Below the pieces are notes generated by a model, which saw only the letters and a program-made list of their open reading frames with translations, made no database searches and was not told where the DNA came from. This document shows, one piece after another, positions 28,084 to 37,237 of a stretch of DNA of 64,000 nt. The position numbers and the translations under genes were made by a program. Position 1 is the stretch's first letter, and each line of letters starts with the position of its first letter. The stretch is from an uncultured Prevotella sp. (GTDB taxonomy: Bacteria; Bacteroidota; Bacteroidia; Bacteroidales; Bacteroidaceae), in the NCBI GenBank assembly GCA_947169685.1, contig CAMVQS010000004.1, positions 1 to 64,000 of the forward strand, written 5' to 3'.

Positions 28084-31000
28084 TTATTCTTCAGTCTTTA
28101 TAGTCTCTGCCGCTTTTCCATATTGACGCATCGATATTTCTTTGGTCATTGGCTGTGCAGCCTCTCTAACCATAGGTGCATATGCTTCCACGACATGACG
28201 CCAATCATTGGGTGACATATCCGGATAGCGTTCCCCATACAGTTCTATGGCTTCACGTCGTAAGTTGTCATCGCTAATAGTAGCATCCATTTGAATTCGC
28301 TGATAAATAAGATTGCGAACATCACGGTCATCCTCGATGTTCTCCAGTTTACGGACACCAAAAGTTTCATTCTCCTTGAAATTCTCAACCTGGTCCATCA
28401 CCTCACGGAACACCTCTGGGGTATATTGTGGTGGATAGCCATTCTTGACGAGGCAAATCTTGATTTTCTTCTTCAGGTCTTCTCGTACAATCGTATTATT
28501 CAGCCAATCTGCGTATGAAGACTTGGCATCAATAAGTTCTTTTATCTTATGGGCAAGACTCCTACACTTCTCATTGATGACAACACCATCCACATTCTTA
28601 TCCTCACCATATACGAAGTTGTATTGGTCACGCAGGTGAATCAGGATATCATAAAATGCCTTTTCCTCAAACGTGAGTCCTAACTTCCTGAAACTCTCAC
28701 GATCGGCCTGCATACCCTGAAGTATCTTCATCGCCTCTTCCGTTGCCCATTTCAATATATCGTCGGCAGCATGCTCCTGTGTGGCGCCAGCCTCTTGTTC
28801 CGACAAGAATTTACGCCGCTCATGATATAGCTTGATAGTCTCTTCCAGCATCTCTTGGAACTTCTTTGAAGCCACCTGATTCGTCTTGCCATACTCCGTT
28901 ATCTGCTGACGCAGCAACTTGATTAACATCTCAAGTTTTGAAGCAGGCATCTTGATGTCAGACAAGCGCTCTGTAAATTCAGGGCCAAAGATATCCATCT
29001 CCTCACCCTCTTCCAGAATGCTTTCCACTTTATTATATTTCAAAGCCTCCTCCACCATCTTTGCCACCCGTTTATTCATGGTGTCGGTATCTGGTGCATC
29101 CGTTCCGTTCATCTTATACACCATACCGGCCACCCCCATGAAGCATTGTGCCAGGGCAGACTCTTCTTCACCCAATTCTCCTGATGGCTGACAAAGGTCG
29201 TAGGCTTTGCGCATGCGCTTCACCAGTTGCAGGAAGTAGGTCTTGAACGACACCTTCTTGGTCTTTTTGCCATCCTTGCCCTCTGAGTTCAAAGTCTCGG
29301 TAGAAGCAAACACATACTCAGCCGCCTTGGCTAATAGCAAGTATCGTGTGGCAGGGTCTGTATTGACGTTCAGGAATGGTGTCAAGTCATAATCCTTAAA
29401 CAAGGACTTCAGTATAATCAACTGTTCACGGAAGATGATTGTAGCCTGTTCTATATCGTCCTTGTTAGGAGCTACCGAACTGCCGCCACCGTACATTTTC
29501 CTTGCTTCAATCATTTGGTCGCGAATGCCGATATAGTCAACTATTAAGCCGTATTCCTTGCCCGGATACTTTCTGTTCACACGGCTGATGGTCTGAATCA
29601 ACGAATGCTTCTGCAATGGTTTGTCGTTATACATATAGGTAAGGCATTCCACATCGAAGCCAGTAATCCACATGTCAACCACGATGACAATACGGAAGTT
29701 GGAGTGCTCCTGCTTGAAGGCTGCATCAAGTTCGTCTGAACGTTTATCGTTCTTCACGCCACCAAGATAGTTATACATATCCGGCTCATCATTACTGCCC
29801 ACGCTTGAAACCATTGCCATCATAGGCATCACTTTCAGCTTTTTCAGTTCTTCAGCAGATACTTCTTCACCCTCAGGAGCCTTTCTCTCAACAAACCATT
29901 CTGGATAGTGCTCCTTGAATTTCAGCAACAGGTCGTAGGCTATCTTTCGGTTGGAGCAGACTATCATGGCCTTTTGCACCCGTTTGGGATCAGCCTCCAC
30001 AGCCTGCACATAATGATTGTGAATATCCACACAGAGCTTGTCCAGCCGTTCCGGTTCGCCGAGCAGCACCTCTAATGAACTCATGGCTTTCTTGCTCTTG
30101 TCGATGTCCTCTTTCGTTGAGCCTTCCTCTGCACAATTGGCATAGTACGCCTCAATCTCTTTCACCTTTTCTGAGTTCAGCAGCACCTTGGCTATTCTTG
30201 GGTGATACTTGATGGGGACGGTGATTTCGTCGGCTACAGCCTGATCCATCGTATAGCGGTCTATCTCGTCGCCGAACGTCTGATAGGTCTCTGCAATAGG
30301 TGTGCCTGTAAAGCCGACAAAGGTTGCATTGGGCAGAGCCTCACGCAGAACGGTGGCGTATGGCTTGGATATCATTGCCTTCATGTTTTCATCAGCATCT
30401 TCGCTGAACTTGATGCGTTTCGAACCTTCTATCTGTGTGCGATGCGCCTCGTCGCTAAAGCAGATGATGTTGGCACGATCATTTATCAGCCCGATGGCAT
30501 CATCTTTGCGGTCGCAGAATTTTTGAATAGTACAGATATAGAAACCGCCACTCTGACGCTGACCCAGCTCCTGACGCAGCTGCTTGCGATTCTGCACGAT
30601 GGCGACTTCTCCCAAGCCCAGATATTCGGTACTCTTGGTAAACAACTTGGCTCCCTGCTTCTGCAAGTCTTCTCGGTCAACAATCATCAGAATGGTTGGT
30701 GAACCCAACTCAGGACAACGCATGGAAAGTTGGCGGGCCAGAAAAGCCATCGTGTAGGTCTTGCCACAACCCGTAGCCCCAAAGTATGTTCCGCCTTTTC
30801 CGCTTCGTGTCCTTACTGATTCCTTGATGCTTTCGCGCAGCAGGCGGCTGGCAAAGAACTGAGGATAGCGGCATACGATTTCCTTTTCGTCGCTATCATA
30901 TTTTTCATCTTGGAAATAGACGTAGTCTCTGAATATCTCCAAGAAACGCTCCGGACGATAAACGCCCTTCACCATGGTCATCAGTTCATTGAATGAACCC

Positions 31001-31686
31001 GTTGTCACCTCATCTTCGTTTTCCACACGCTTCCAGGCATAGAAGTGTTCGTATGGTGTGCGAACGGTGCCCAACTGGGTTTTCACGCCGTCGCTGATAC
31101 AAGCCAATGGACAATAGTGCAGCAGGTGAGGAATGTCGCGCCAGTATCTGATGTTTATCTGCTCCCAAGCCTTGTTTATCGTGGCATTGGCATCCGTAGG
31201 ACTCTTCAGTTCTATGCAGCACACAGGCATACCGTTCACATAGAGCAGCACGTCAGGCCTTCGGTTCTTCGTTTCGCCGTTGTTCACATAGTCAACGGTA
31301 AACTGGTTGACCACACGGAATATGTTGTTGTCTGGATTGTCGAAATCAATCAGGGAAATCATCATGGGCTCGCCAGCTTGGGTCACATACTGTATGCCGT
31401 TCACCATCCAGCCATACACTTTATGGAGTGTGGCGAAATCGGTATCAGCACCCACCAATCTTACGTTGTCGGCTATTTGATGAATCTCGTCTTTGGTCAG
31501 ATTGTGATACTGTTCTTCCAGGAAGTGGTACAAGTCGTCCATGTAGAGCACCTCTTTTCTGTTGGCTCTGGGTATGTCATCGCCATAAACATACTGCCAT
31601 CCTTCTGCTTCGAGGAAAGCAATAAGCGCATTCTCGAAATCGCTCTCCACGAAACGACCATTGATATTTTTCAGATTCTTAGCCAT
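28084..31686 (-). CDS. hsdR: Type I restriction endonuclease subunit R
   Basis: YFGATGCGKTYTMAFLARQ, FSDEAHRTQ, VGFTGTPI, TISRVNRKYPGKEYGLIVDY; start refined to 31686. Confidence 0.95.
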   Translation of the reverse strand: MAKNLKNINGRFVESDFENALIAFLEAEGWQYVYGDDIPRANRKEVLYMDDLYHFLEEQYHNLTKDEIHQIADNVRLVGADTDFATLHKVYGWMVNGIQYVTQAGEPMMISLIDFDNPDNNIFRVVNQFTVDYVNNGETKNRRPDVLLYVNGMPVCCIELKSPTDANATINKAWEQINIRYWRDIPHLLHYCPLACISDGVKTQLGTVRTPYEHFYAWKRVENEDEVTTGSFNELMTMVKGVYRPERFLEIFRDYVYFQDEKYDSDEKEIVCRYPQFFASRLLRESIKESVRTRSGKGGTYFGATGCGKTYTMAFLARQLSMRCPELGSPTILMIVDREDLQKQGAKLFTKSTEYLGLGEVAIVQNRKQLRQELGQRQSGGFYICTIQKFCDRKDDAIGLINDRANIICFSDEAHRTQIEGSKRIKFSEDADENMKAMISKPYATVLREALPNATFVGFTGTPIAETYQTFGDEIDRYTMDQAVADEITVPIKYHPRIAKVLLNSEKVKEIEAYYANCAEEGSTKEDIDKSKKAMSSLEVLLGEPERLDKLCVDIHNHYVQAVEADPKRVQKAMIVCSNRKIAYDLLLKFKEHYPEWFVERKAPEGEEVSAEELKKLKVMPMMAMVSSVGSNDEPDMYNYLGGVKNDKRSDELDAAFKQEHSNFRIVIVVDMWITGFDVECLTYMYNDKPLQKHSLIQTISRVNRKYPGKEYGLIVDYIGIRDQMIEARKMYGGGSSVAPNKDDIEQATIIFREQLIILKSLFKDYDLTPFLNVNTDPATRYLLLAKAAEYVFASTETLNSEGKDGKKTKKVSFKTYFLQLVKRMRKAYDLCQPSGELGEEESALAQCFMGVAGMVYKMNGTDAPDTDTMNKRVAKMVEEALKYNKVESILEEGEEMDIFGPEFTERLSDIKMPASKLEMLIKLLRQQITEYGKTNQVASKKFQEMLEETIKLYHERRKFLSEQEAGATQEHAADDILKWATEEAMKILQGMQADRESFRKLGLTFEEKAFYDILIHLRDQYNFVYGEDKNVDGVVINEKCRSLAHKIKELIDAKSSYADWLNNTIVREDLKKKIKICLVKNGYPPQYTPEVFREVMDQVENFKENETFGVRKLENIEDDRDVRNLIYQRIQMDATISDDNLRREAIELYGERYPDMSPNDWRHVVEAYAPMVREAAQPMTKEISMRQYGKAAETIKTEE

Positions 31687-31700
31687 CGTAATTGTTGTTT

Positions 31701-32828
31701 TTAGTTTTGTAGTGAGCCTTTGATGAGTATGGGGCAAAGATTGTTCAGCTGCTCTTTCAGCTGGGCGGCTATTGCTTTGCGTTTATTAGCACAATCGTAT
31801 ATATTTACGATTGCTTGTTGTACTTTCAAATCAGGGAGAGGTATCTTATAATCTGCTAAATCATCAAAACTCAAAAATTCATATGCACTTCCAGTTGAAC
31901 GAGTATAAACATATCTACCAAATTCCGGACGTACCAACCATAACATCAGATATTTGGGTAGAAGAGATGAAACATCATTAACATAGATAATATCATATAC
32001 AGAAGAAACAACACAATCTTCTCCGTCTCGATATGCAACAGCTACATTTTCATTATTTAATTGTGTACAATACGCAATATCCCCTTTTCGAACTATTCTA
32101 CGTCCATATAAATTTGAATTAGCTCTTTGTGGTGTTATAAATTGTTTCTGAATATTGATTCCTTGTTCTAATTGAATTTTTCCATCATCATTAATTTCGA
32201 TTCTTTTTGTTATATAATCCCCAATTCGAACCATCTTGAATGGATTGTTCGTCAAATAATCTCTTCGTAGTTTTTCAATATACCCATCGCAGACAAGTTT
32301 CAAATCATCCACTTTGCTTTGGTAGGTGACGAGGTTGTTTTGGAGCGACAGATATACATCAACGTATTTGCGCTGCTGCTCGATAGAAGGGAGAGTGATG
32401 TCAATGTCACAAAAGTCTTCCCAAGAAAAAGTCTCACGAGCGCTTCCCCACGAATTGAACCTTGAATATCTATCGAATTCAGGACGATTAAAGAACATAA
32501 ATAGATAATCCGACAGCAATACGTCTGGTTTGCAAACACGAAAAACCACATACGAGGAAGATACTATATATGTACTTTTTGAGGTATTGTGAGCCAGCGT
32601 GATTTTCTCACCATTTCTCGAAGTTACTGTCACATAAGCAAAGCTATCTGGGCGAACGAGGATATATGGAGTGAGTGAAACTCCAGCCATATCTGCTTTA
32701 GTTTCAATAAACTCTTTCTTAATCGAGATTCCCTTTACGTCATCTAACGTAAAAACGTTATCAGCATTTCGGTCATCACAGAGTTCTATGAGTTCCCCTA
32801 ATTTATACTTACTCAATCCCATAGCCAA
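31701..32828 (-). CDS. hsdS: Type I restriction specificity subunit S
   Basis: Two TRD-like halves, each with LPSIEQQRKYVDVY / LPDLKVQQAIVNIYD conserved helices. Confidence 0.92.
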   Translation of the reverse strand: MAMGLSKYKLGELIELCDDRNADNVFTLDDVKGISIKKEFIETKADMAGVSLTPYILVRPDSFAYVTVTSRNGEKITLAHNTSKSTYIVSSSYVVFRVCKPDVLLSDYLFMFFNRPEFDRYSRFNSWGSARETFSWEDFCDIDITLPSIEQQRKYVDVYLSLQNNLVTYQSKVDDLKLVCDGYIEKLRRDYLTNNPFKMVRIGDYITKRIEINDDGKIQLEQGINIQKQFITPQRANSNLYGRRIVRKGDIAYCTQLNNENVAVAYRDGEDCVVSSVYDIIYVNDVSSLLPKYLMLWLVRPEFGRYVYTRSTGSAYEFLSFDDLADYKIPLPDLKVQQAIVNIYDCANKRKAIAAQLKEQLNNLCPILIKGSLQN

Positions 32829-34404
32829 TACCTTTAAATGCCTCTTCGAGCATACGTTGTGATTCTTTCTCCCTTGCCATCAACTCACGCATCTCCAGTT
32901 GTATGCGAGCCATTTCCTTGGGATAGTCTATCTCCAAGTCGTGGTCGATAAACTCAATGTACTTGCTGGGCACCAACGTCCAGTTGTTCTGCTCAATTTC
33001 TTCAATGCCTACACTCCTATATAGTTCTGGCTCTGCAAAATTCTTTCCGTCAGTCCCGACACTCTGCCATTGATGGTATAGGTCTGCCACACGCTGAATC
33101 TGATCTGTGATGAGCTGTACCTTCTTTTTCTGTTCGCCCTTTACAGGATTCTCCGTCCAACGGCGCAAGTCCATAAACAGAATTTCGTGTTCACGATTGC
33201 GCAATTCTCGCCCATGATAGCGACCGCCTTTCTTGTTCTGATTCAGAATCCAGAACGTTACGCTAATGTCGGTGGTGATGAACAGCTCCCTGGGCAGAAT
33301 GATGATGGCTTCCACCTTGTCGTTCTGTATCAGACGCTTGCGGATTTCAAGTGCATCGGTATCTCCCAAAGCGCCATTGGCCAGCAGGAATCCTGCTACA
33401 CCCGACAGCGGTTTCAGGTGCGACAGCATGTGAAGAATCCACGCATAGTTAGCGTTACTCTCGGGTGGCAGACCATAGTCCGTCCAGCGGGCATCATTCT
33501 TCAGGTTGTCATCCCACCATCCTTTCAGGTTGAAGGGCGGGTTGGCCATGATATAGTCGAAATATAAGCCCTTATGAAGGTCGTTGCTAAACGTGGAATC
33601 GTTCTCGGAACCAAGGTTGTGACTGATGCCACGAAGTGCCAAGTTCATCTTGGCCAAGCGGTAAGTGGCAGCATCTTTCTCCTGTCCGTAGATGTTGATA
33701 CGGCTGATGTCGCCTTGACGGGCTTTAACCAGTTCGGTACTCTGGATAAACATACCGCCCGAGCCGCAACAAGGGTCGTAGAGTGTTCCGTCAAAGGGTT
33801 CAATAACTGTGGCAATCAGCTGCACAGCATCGTGAGGCGTGTAGAACTCACCTTCCTCCTTGGTGGCATTCACGGCAAACTCTTTCAGAAAGTACTCATA
33901 CACACGACCGATCAGGTCTTTCTCCTCACCAAACGTCTTGTGGCTAATCTTGTTCACTTCATCGACAATCTTCTTGATGTCGTTGGCACCAAGATTGCGC
34001 TGGGTGAATGTACCTTCCACGAAACAGCCTTTCAGATAGGCATTACCCGTGGCAATACTTCTCAGAGCTGTGTCGAGTGCCACATTCAGCTGTGGGGCAG
34101 GCGTATTGATGATGGTTGACCAGCGGGCTTCTTCGGGCAGGGCGTATGTACCATCCATATCGTCAAAGAAAGCCTTGACGATTTCTTCATCGTCAGGATC
34201 CAAATCCTGCTCTATGAGTTCCTGACGGAGCTCTGCCAGACTATCCTCGTATTTCTCACCGATAAAGCGGAGGAACACGAGTGTCAGCATCATATCACGT
34301 TTCTCGAAAAACGAACCGGAGTTCTTCGCTTGTCTCAGAATATCTCTACACTTGAACAGGATGTTGTCGAGATTCAAAACCTCTTCTTTTGCTTTCTTTG
34401 CCAT
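32809..34404 (-). CDS. hsdM: Type I restriction-modification DNA methyltransferase subunit M
   Basis: GEFYTPHDAVQLI, LYDPCCGSGGMFI, IMANPPFNLKGWW (NPPF). Confidence 0.96.
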   Translation of the reverse strand: MAKKAKEEVLNLDNILFKCRDILRQAKNSGSFFEKRDMMLTLVFLRFIGEKYEDSLAELRQELIEQDLDPDDEEIVKAFFDDMDGTYALPEEARWSTIINTPAPQLNVALDTALRSIATGNAYLKGCFVEGTFTQRNLGANDIKKIVDEVNKISHKTFGEEKDLIGRVYEYFLKEFAVNATKEEGEFYTPHDAVQLIATVIEPFDGTLYDPCCGSGGMFIQSTELVKARQGDISRINIYGQEKDAATYRLAKMNLALRGISHNLGSENDSTFSNDLHKGLYFDYIMANPPFNLKGWWDDNLKNDARWTDYGLPPESNANYAWILHMLSHLKPLSGVAGFLLANGALGDTDALEIRKRLIQNDKVEAIIILPRELFITTDISVTFWILNQNKKGGRYHGRELRNREHEILFMDLRRWTENPVKGEQKKKVQLITDQIQRVADLYHQWQSVGTDGKNFAEPELYRSVGIEEIEQNNWTLVPSKYIEFIDHDLEIDYPKEMARIQLEMRELMAREKESQRMLEEAFKGIGYGIE

Positions 34405-34455
34405 ACACAATTGATAGTTTTAGTTACTTGCATCGACTATCAATCGCTGGCGCAC

Positions 34456-34711
34456 AAAAAAGCGTGATGCTTCTTATGCGTTGAACTTTGGGGCATGCGT
34501 AGGAATTGGAACCCCACCCACCTTTATAAGAATGCACCACGCCTATAGGCGCGAATGCATTGCTATCACAAGGTGGAATGGGGATGCCGTTATCCAGCAC
34601 CCGCAATCTCTATTACTTTCGAGCGTTATTATTCCAAATTGTTTCCTACGCATTTTGGTTCAACGCGAAATAATAGCTAATGCTTTCATTAGTCCGGATT
34701 TCTCCCCGAAC
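34456..34711 (-). ncRNA. Candidate structured ncRNA, 6S-RNA-like rod (34478-34666) with terminator
   Basis: Minus-strand -7 box TACTTTTG (34725-34718); outer pair GCGTTGAAC/GTTCAACGC, ATGCGTAGGAA/TTCCTACGCAT, CCCCATTCCACCTT/AAGGTGGGTGGGG, apical CGCCTATAGGCG; terminator AAGAAGC-ATCAC-GCTTTTTT at 34475-34456. Confidence 0.55.
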
Positions 34712-34796
34712 CATCTGCAAAAGTACAAACAATATTTGTATTTTTAACGTCAAAATTGAAAAAAGTGAGAAAAAGTTTGGAAGATAACCGAAAAAT

Positions 34797-34920
34797 CCCT
34801 ATCTTTGCAACGTCAGAGCATTAGTTTTGGCTATCCGGTAAGTTTCCGCGTGGGAGCAAGACTTGATCGACACTACTCCATTTACAAACAAAGAGTCACT
34901 TCGTGTGGCTCTTTTGTTAT
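34797..34920 (+). ncRNA. Candidate small RNA divergent from the 6S-like RNA
   Basis: -7 box TATCTTTG near 34800; ~110-nt non-coding stretch ending in AGAGTCAC-TTCGT-GTGGCTCT hairpin followed by TTTGTTATTT. Confidence 0.45.
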
Positions 34921-35025
34921 TTAGTATAGCGGCGGATAAAGGTGCGGAAAAAATTAACATCATCCAAGCTCTTTCTCATAACAGATATCTCTTTTTTCCC
35001 TTTATACACAAGCACTTCTCGCGCA

Positions 35026-35053
35026 TTATGTCACTCACCTGTCCCTTGACACA
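35026..35053. repeat. 28-bp direct repeat, right copy
   Basis: ttatgtcactcacctgtcccttgacaca; see 27205-27232. Confidence 0.9.
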
Positions 35054-35060
35054 TCCTCTT

Positions 35061-36296
35061 CTAAAGTCTCACGCCAAATGACACGCGGGCATAGGCATCG
35101 TAGATGTTGACTCTGCTATTCTCGCTCTTGTAGAGGAAGTTGTTGTACTGTGCCTGTGCACCGATGAAGAAATTGCTCCAGTTGTAGGCTATACCGAGCC
35201 GCAGGTCGAGGTTGAGCCGGAACATGCTGTGGTCAACCTCCGGCTCAACTTCCCAATAGTCAAACTGATTGCCTGACTCTTTGACCATCAGAATGGATTT
35301 GTGTGTCTTTCCGTTTGCCCATCTCCTCGTCTCCTTGTTCCAGTTTCCGTAGTCGTCAACAGGCTCTTTAGGAGACAGATCGTAGTTGGTTTCGTATTTA
35401 TAGGCTTTCACGCGGTTATAGATGCTGATGGTAGGCATAGCCATGGCGTTGACAACAAGGCCTCGCAGCGGTACCCAGTTGTAGCCGTAGCCGACACCGA
35501 GGTTGGCCTGGTGTACTTTCGCACGGTATATGCCGTGCCCCACAATCATAAAGAATATGTTCCGGATGTCTGCATAGTCGAATGACGACTGATACCATGT
35601 GACTCCCAGCAGAAGAGACCCTGCAGAGCGACGCTGAATGACCGACTGGTTGTAGGCGGCTGCCTGTGAATAGCGGCGACCGTTGAACACGTAGTATCCG
35701 TTGATATAGACGGAACGTATCCATACAGGCGACGGCATGCTGAAGGCCGTATCAGTTTTCATTTCGGCACCCGTCTCTTGATTGAGGTCAGTTGCCATGA
35801 ACCTGGCGTCTTTCGTATTGAAGCGTCTCAGCCGGAAGTTGAAACCGTACTTGGCTCCCGTCGAACTGAAAGAGTAATAGCGGCCTGCATTCTTGGTAAG
35901 CGACTTGGAGTAAGAGAATCCCGTACCGCGATAGCCCACCCAAAAGCCGACGGAAGAAGCCGTGGGAGGTTCAAAGCACAAATTCCAGTTTGAATGTTCA
36001 TTGGTTGCGGGAATATCAATACATTGGTGGTAGTCCACATCCACCACGTTCTCCTTATAGCGGAGTATCACCCTCCAGGGCTTCTTGGGCACTTCAATGT
36101 AGTGCGAATCCACCTTCGCCTTGGCTTTGGTGTCTAAGTATTGCTGTAGCTGATGAAGCCGTACCAACAAGTTCGGCTTACTCTCCTGAGTACTTATGCT
36201 GTCTGTAGCTTCTTGTCCTTGTGCAGCTGCATTCAACGTGAACAGCAGACAGCAGATAATCATTTTTCCTGTCATATTATGAGGATTTTCTGTCAA
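35061..36296 (-). CDS. DUF4421-type outer-membrane beta-barrel-like protein
   Basis: 411 aa, signal peptide, alternating beta-strand pattern, SVGFWVGYRGTGFSYSKSL; promoter TAccTTTGC just upstream. Confidence 0.7.
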   Translation of the reverse strand: MTENPHNMTGKMIICCLLFTLNAAAQGQEATDSISTQESKPNLLVRLHQLQQYLDTKAKAKVDSHYIEVPKKPWRVILRYKENVVDVDYHQCIDIPATNEHSNWNLCFEPPTASSVGFWVGYRGTGFSYSKSLTKNAGRYYSFSSTGAKYGFNFRLRRFNTKDARFMATDLNQETGAEMKTDTAFSMPSPVWIRSVYINGYYVFNGRRYSQAAAYNQSVIQRRSAGSLLLGVTWYQSSFDYADIRNIFFMIVGHGIYRAKVHQANLGVGYGYNWVPLRGLVVNAMAMPTISIYNRVKAYKYETNYDLSPKEPVDDYGNWNKETRRWANGKTHKSILMVKESGNQFDYWEVEPEVDHSMFRLNLDLRLGIAYNWSNFFIGAQAQYNNFLYKSENSRVNIYDAYARVSFGVRL

Positions 36297-36536
36297 TTAG
36301 CAGATTGGAGTGCTTGGCTCTGTCGCTTAGTACCTTTAAGACAATGAGCTGGCCTTGATTCCACAAACTCGCTGCAAAGGTACAATTATGTGCGCGAAAT
36401 GCAAAATAAATTCGTATTATTTTCATTTCCCGTAGTACGGCCTGCATTTCCATCAATGCCTACATCAAGGATGCCTTGGAAGAGAAAGTCGTCTTTAACG
36501 TTAATGCCCATTAATGAGCCGCGAATGGACGATAAT

Positions 36537-36578
36537 TCACTTCAGCATTATTGATTCCTTCCCTATCCTGATGATGGT
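36537..36578 (-). pseudogene. Second remnant of a BspA-like C-terminal tail
   Basis: Minus strand TIIRIGKESIMLK*, same position relative to MNT copy B as 26646-26687 has to copy A. Confidence 0.65.
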
Positions 36579-36596
36579 ACATCACAAAAAAACAGC

Positions 36597-37066
36597 GAAA
36601 AGTTTTGGATATTCTGGGGAAATGCGTATCTTTGCAGCGCAAGCGCTGCGAAACTGCTCACGCTCGGCAACTGATGCAAGCATCATTGCTCTCGCTTACT
36701 CGCAGCTTTGCACTCGAAGAAATAGTAAAACAAGGAATATGGAACGAGCACAAATCATTGATAACATCCGTCAAGTAGCGGCGCGCGTATTGCCCAAGGG
36801 CAGTTCGCTCTATCTGTATGGCTCCCGTGCCCGTGGAGACAATCATGACGACAGCGACTGGGACCTGCTGCTGTTATTGAGCGATGAGGGTGACAGCGAT
36901 GCTGCTTTTCGCCAATACGCCTATCCCATCATTTCGCAAGGATATGATTTATGGCAGTCGTTCAGCGTGCACACCTACTCGAAGGACGAGTGGTACAACG
37001 TTCCGCACCCCATGTTTTATTATAATGTAGAGCACGACAAACAGCTGATTTATGAGTCTTAATCAA
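36597..37066 (+). repeat. MNT module repeat copy B (~470 bp)
   Basis: Appears identical to 26707-27176. Confidence 0.93.
36739..37062 (+). CDS. MNT-type nucleotidyltransferase (antitoxin-like), copy B
   Basis: Protein identical to copy A in the ORF track. Confidence 0.85.
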   Translation: MERAQIIDNIRQVAARVLPKGSSLYLYGSRARGDNHDDSDWDLLLLLSDEGDSDAAFRQYAYPIISQGYDLWQSFSVHTYSKDEWYNVPHPMFYYNVEHDKQLIYES

Positions 37067-37117
37067 TAGGAACGTCAGATTATTGAGAAAATCAAACAGT
37101 ATATTGAAAACAAATAA
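37052..37117 (+). pseudogene. Internally deleted HEPN partner (copy B): MSLNQ*ERQI-IEKIKQYIENK*
   Basis: Start overlaps MNT stop; in-frame TAG at codon 6; the short remainder resembles a HEPN C-terminus joined to the N-terminus. Confidence 0.55.
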
Positions 37118-37169
37118 TTGTTGAACCCTGAAAACGGAAGGAAAAGATAAGGGCAGGTTACAAGTGCGT

Positions 37170-37234
37170 AGCCTGCCCTTTGTTGTTTTTGTTTTAACGT
37201 ATAATGACCATTAATGAGCTGCGAATCGGACGTT
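37170..37234. repeat. Copy C of the bspA 3'-flank repeat (at the intact gene)
   Basis: 64/65 match to 26577-26641. Confidence 0.85.
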
Positions 37235-37237
37235 CTT

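Noticed and set aside
28084-34404. Phase-variable hsdS shuffling
   Set aside because: Only one hsdS gene and no partial hsdS copies, inverted repeats or recombinase seen in the window.
34424-34606. 60-aa minus-strand ORF MRVLDNGIPIPPCDSNAF...
   Set aside because: Lies entirely inside the inverted-repeat-rich region; more likely a chance ORF over a structured RNA than a protein.
36421-36520. Possible coding relic (..ACISINAYIKDALERKSS..) left of MNT copy B
   Set aside because: Short, frame not maintained to a sensible end and no confident family match.
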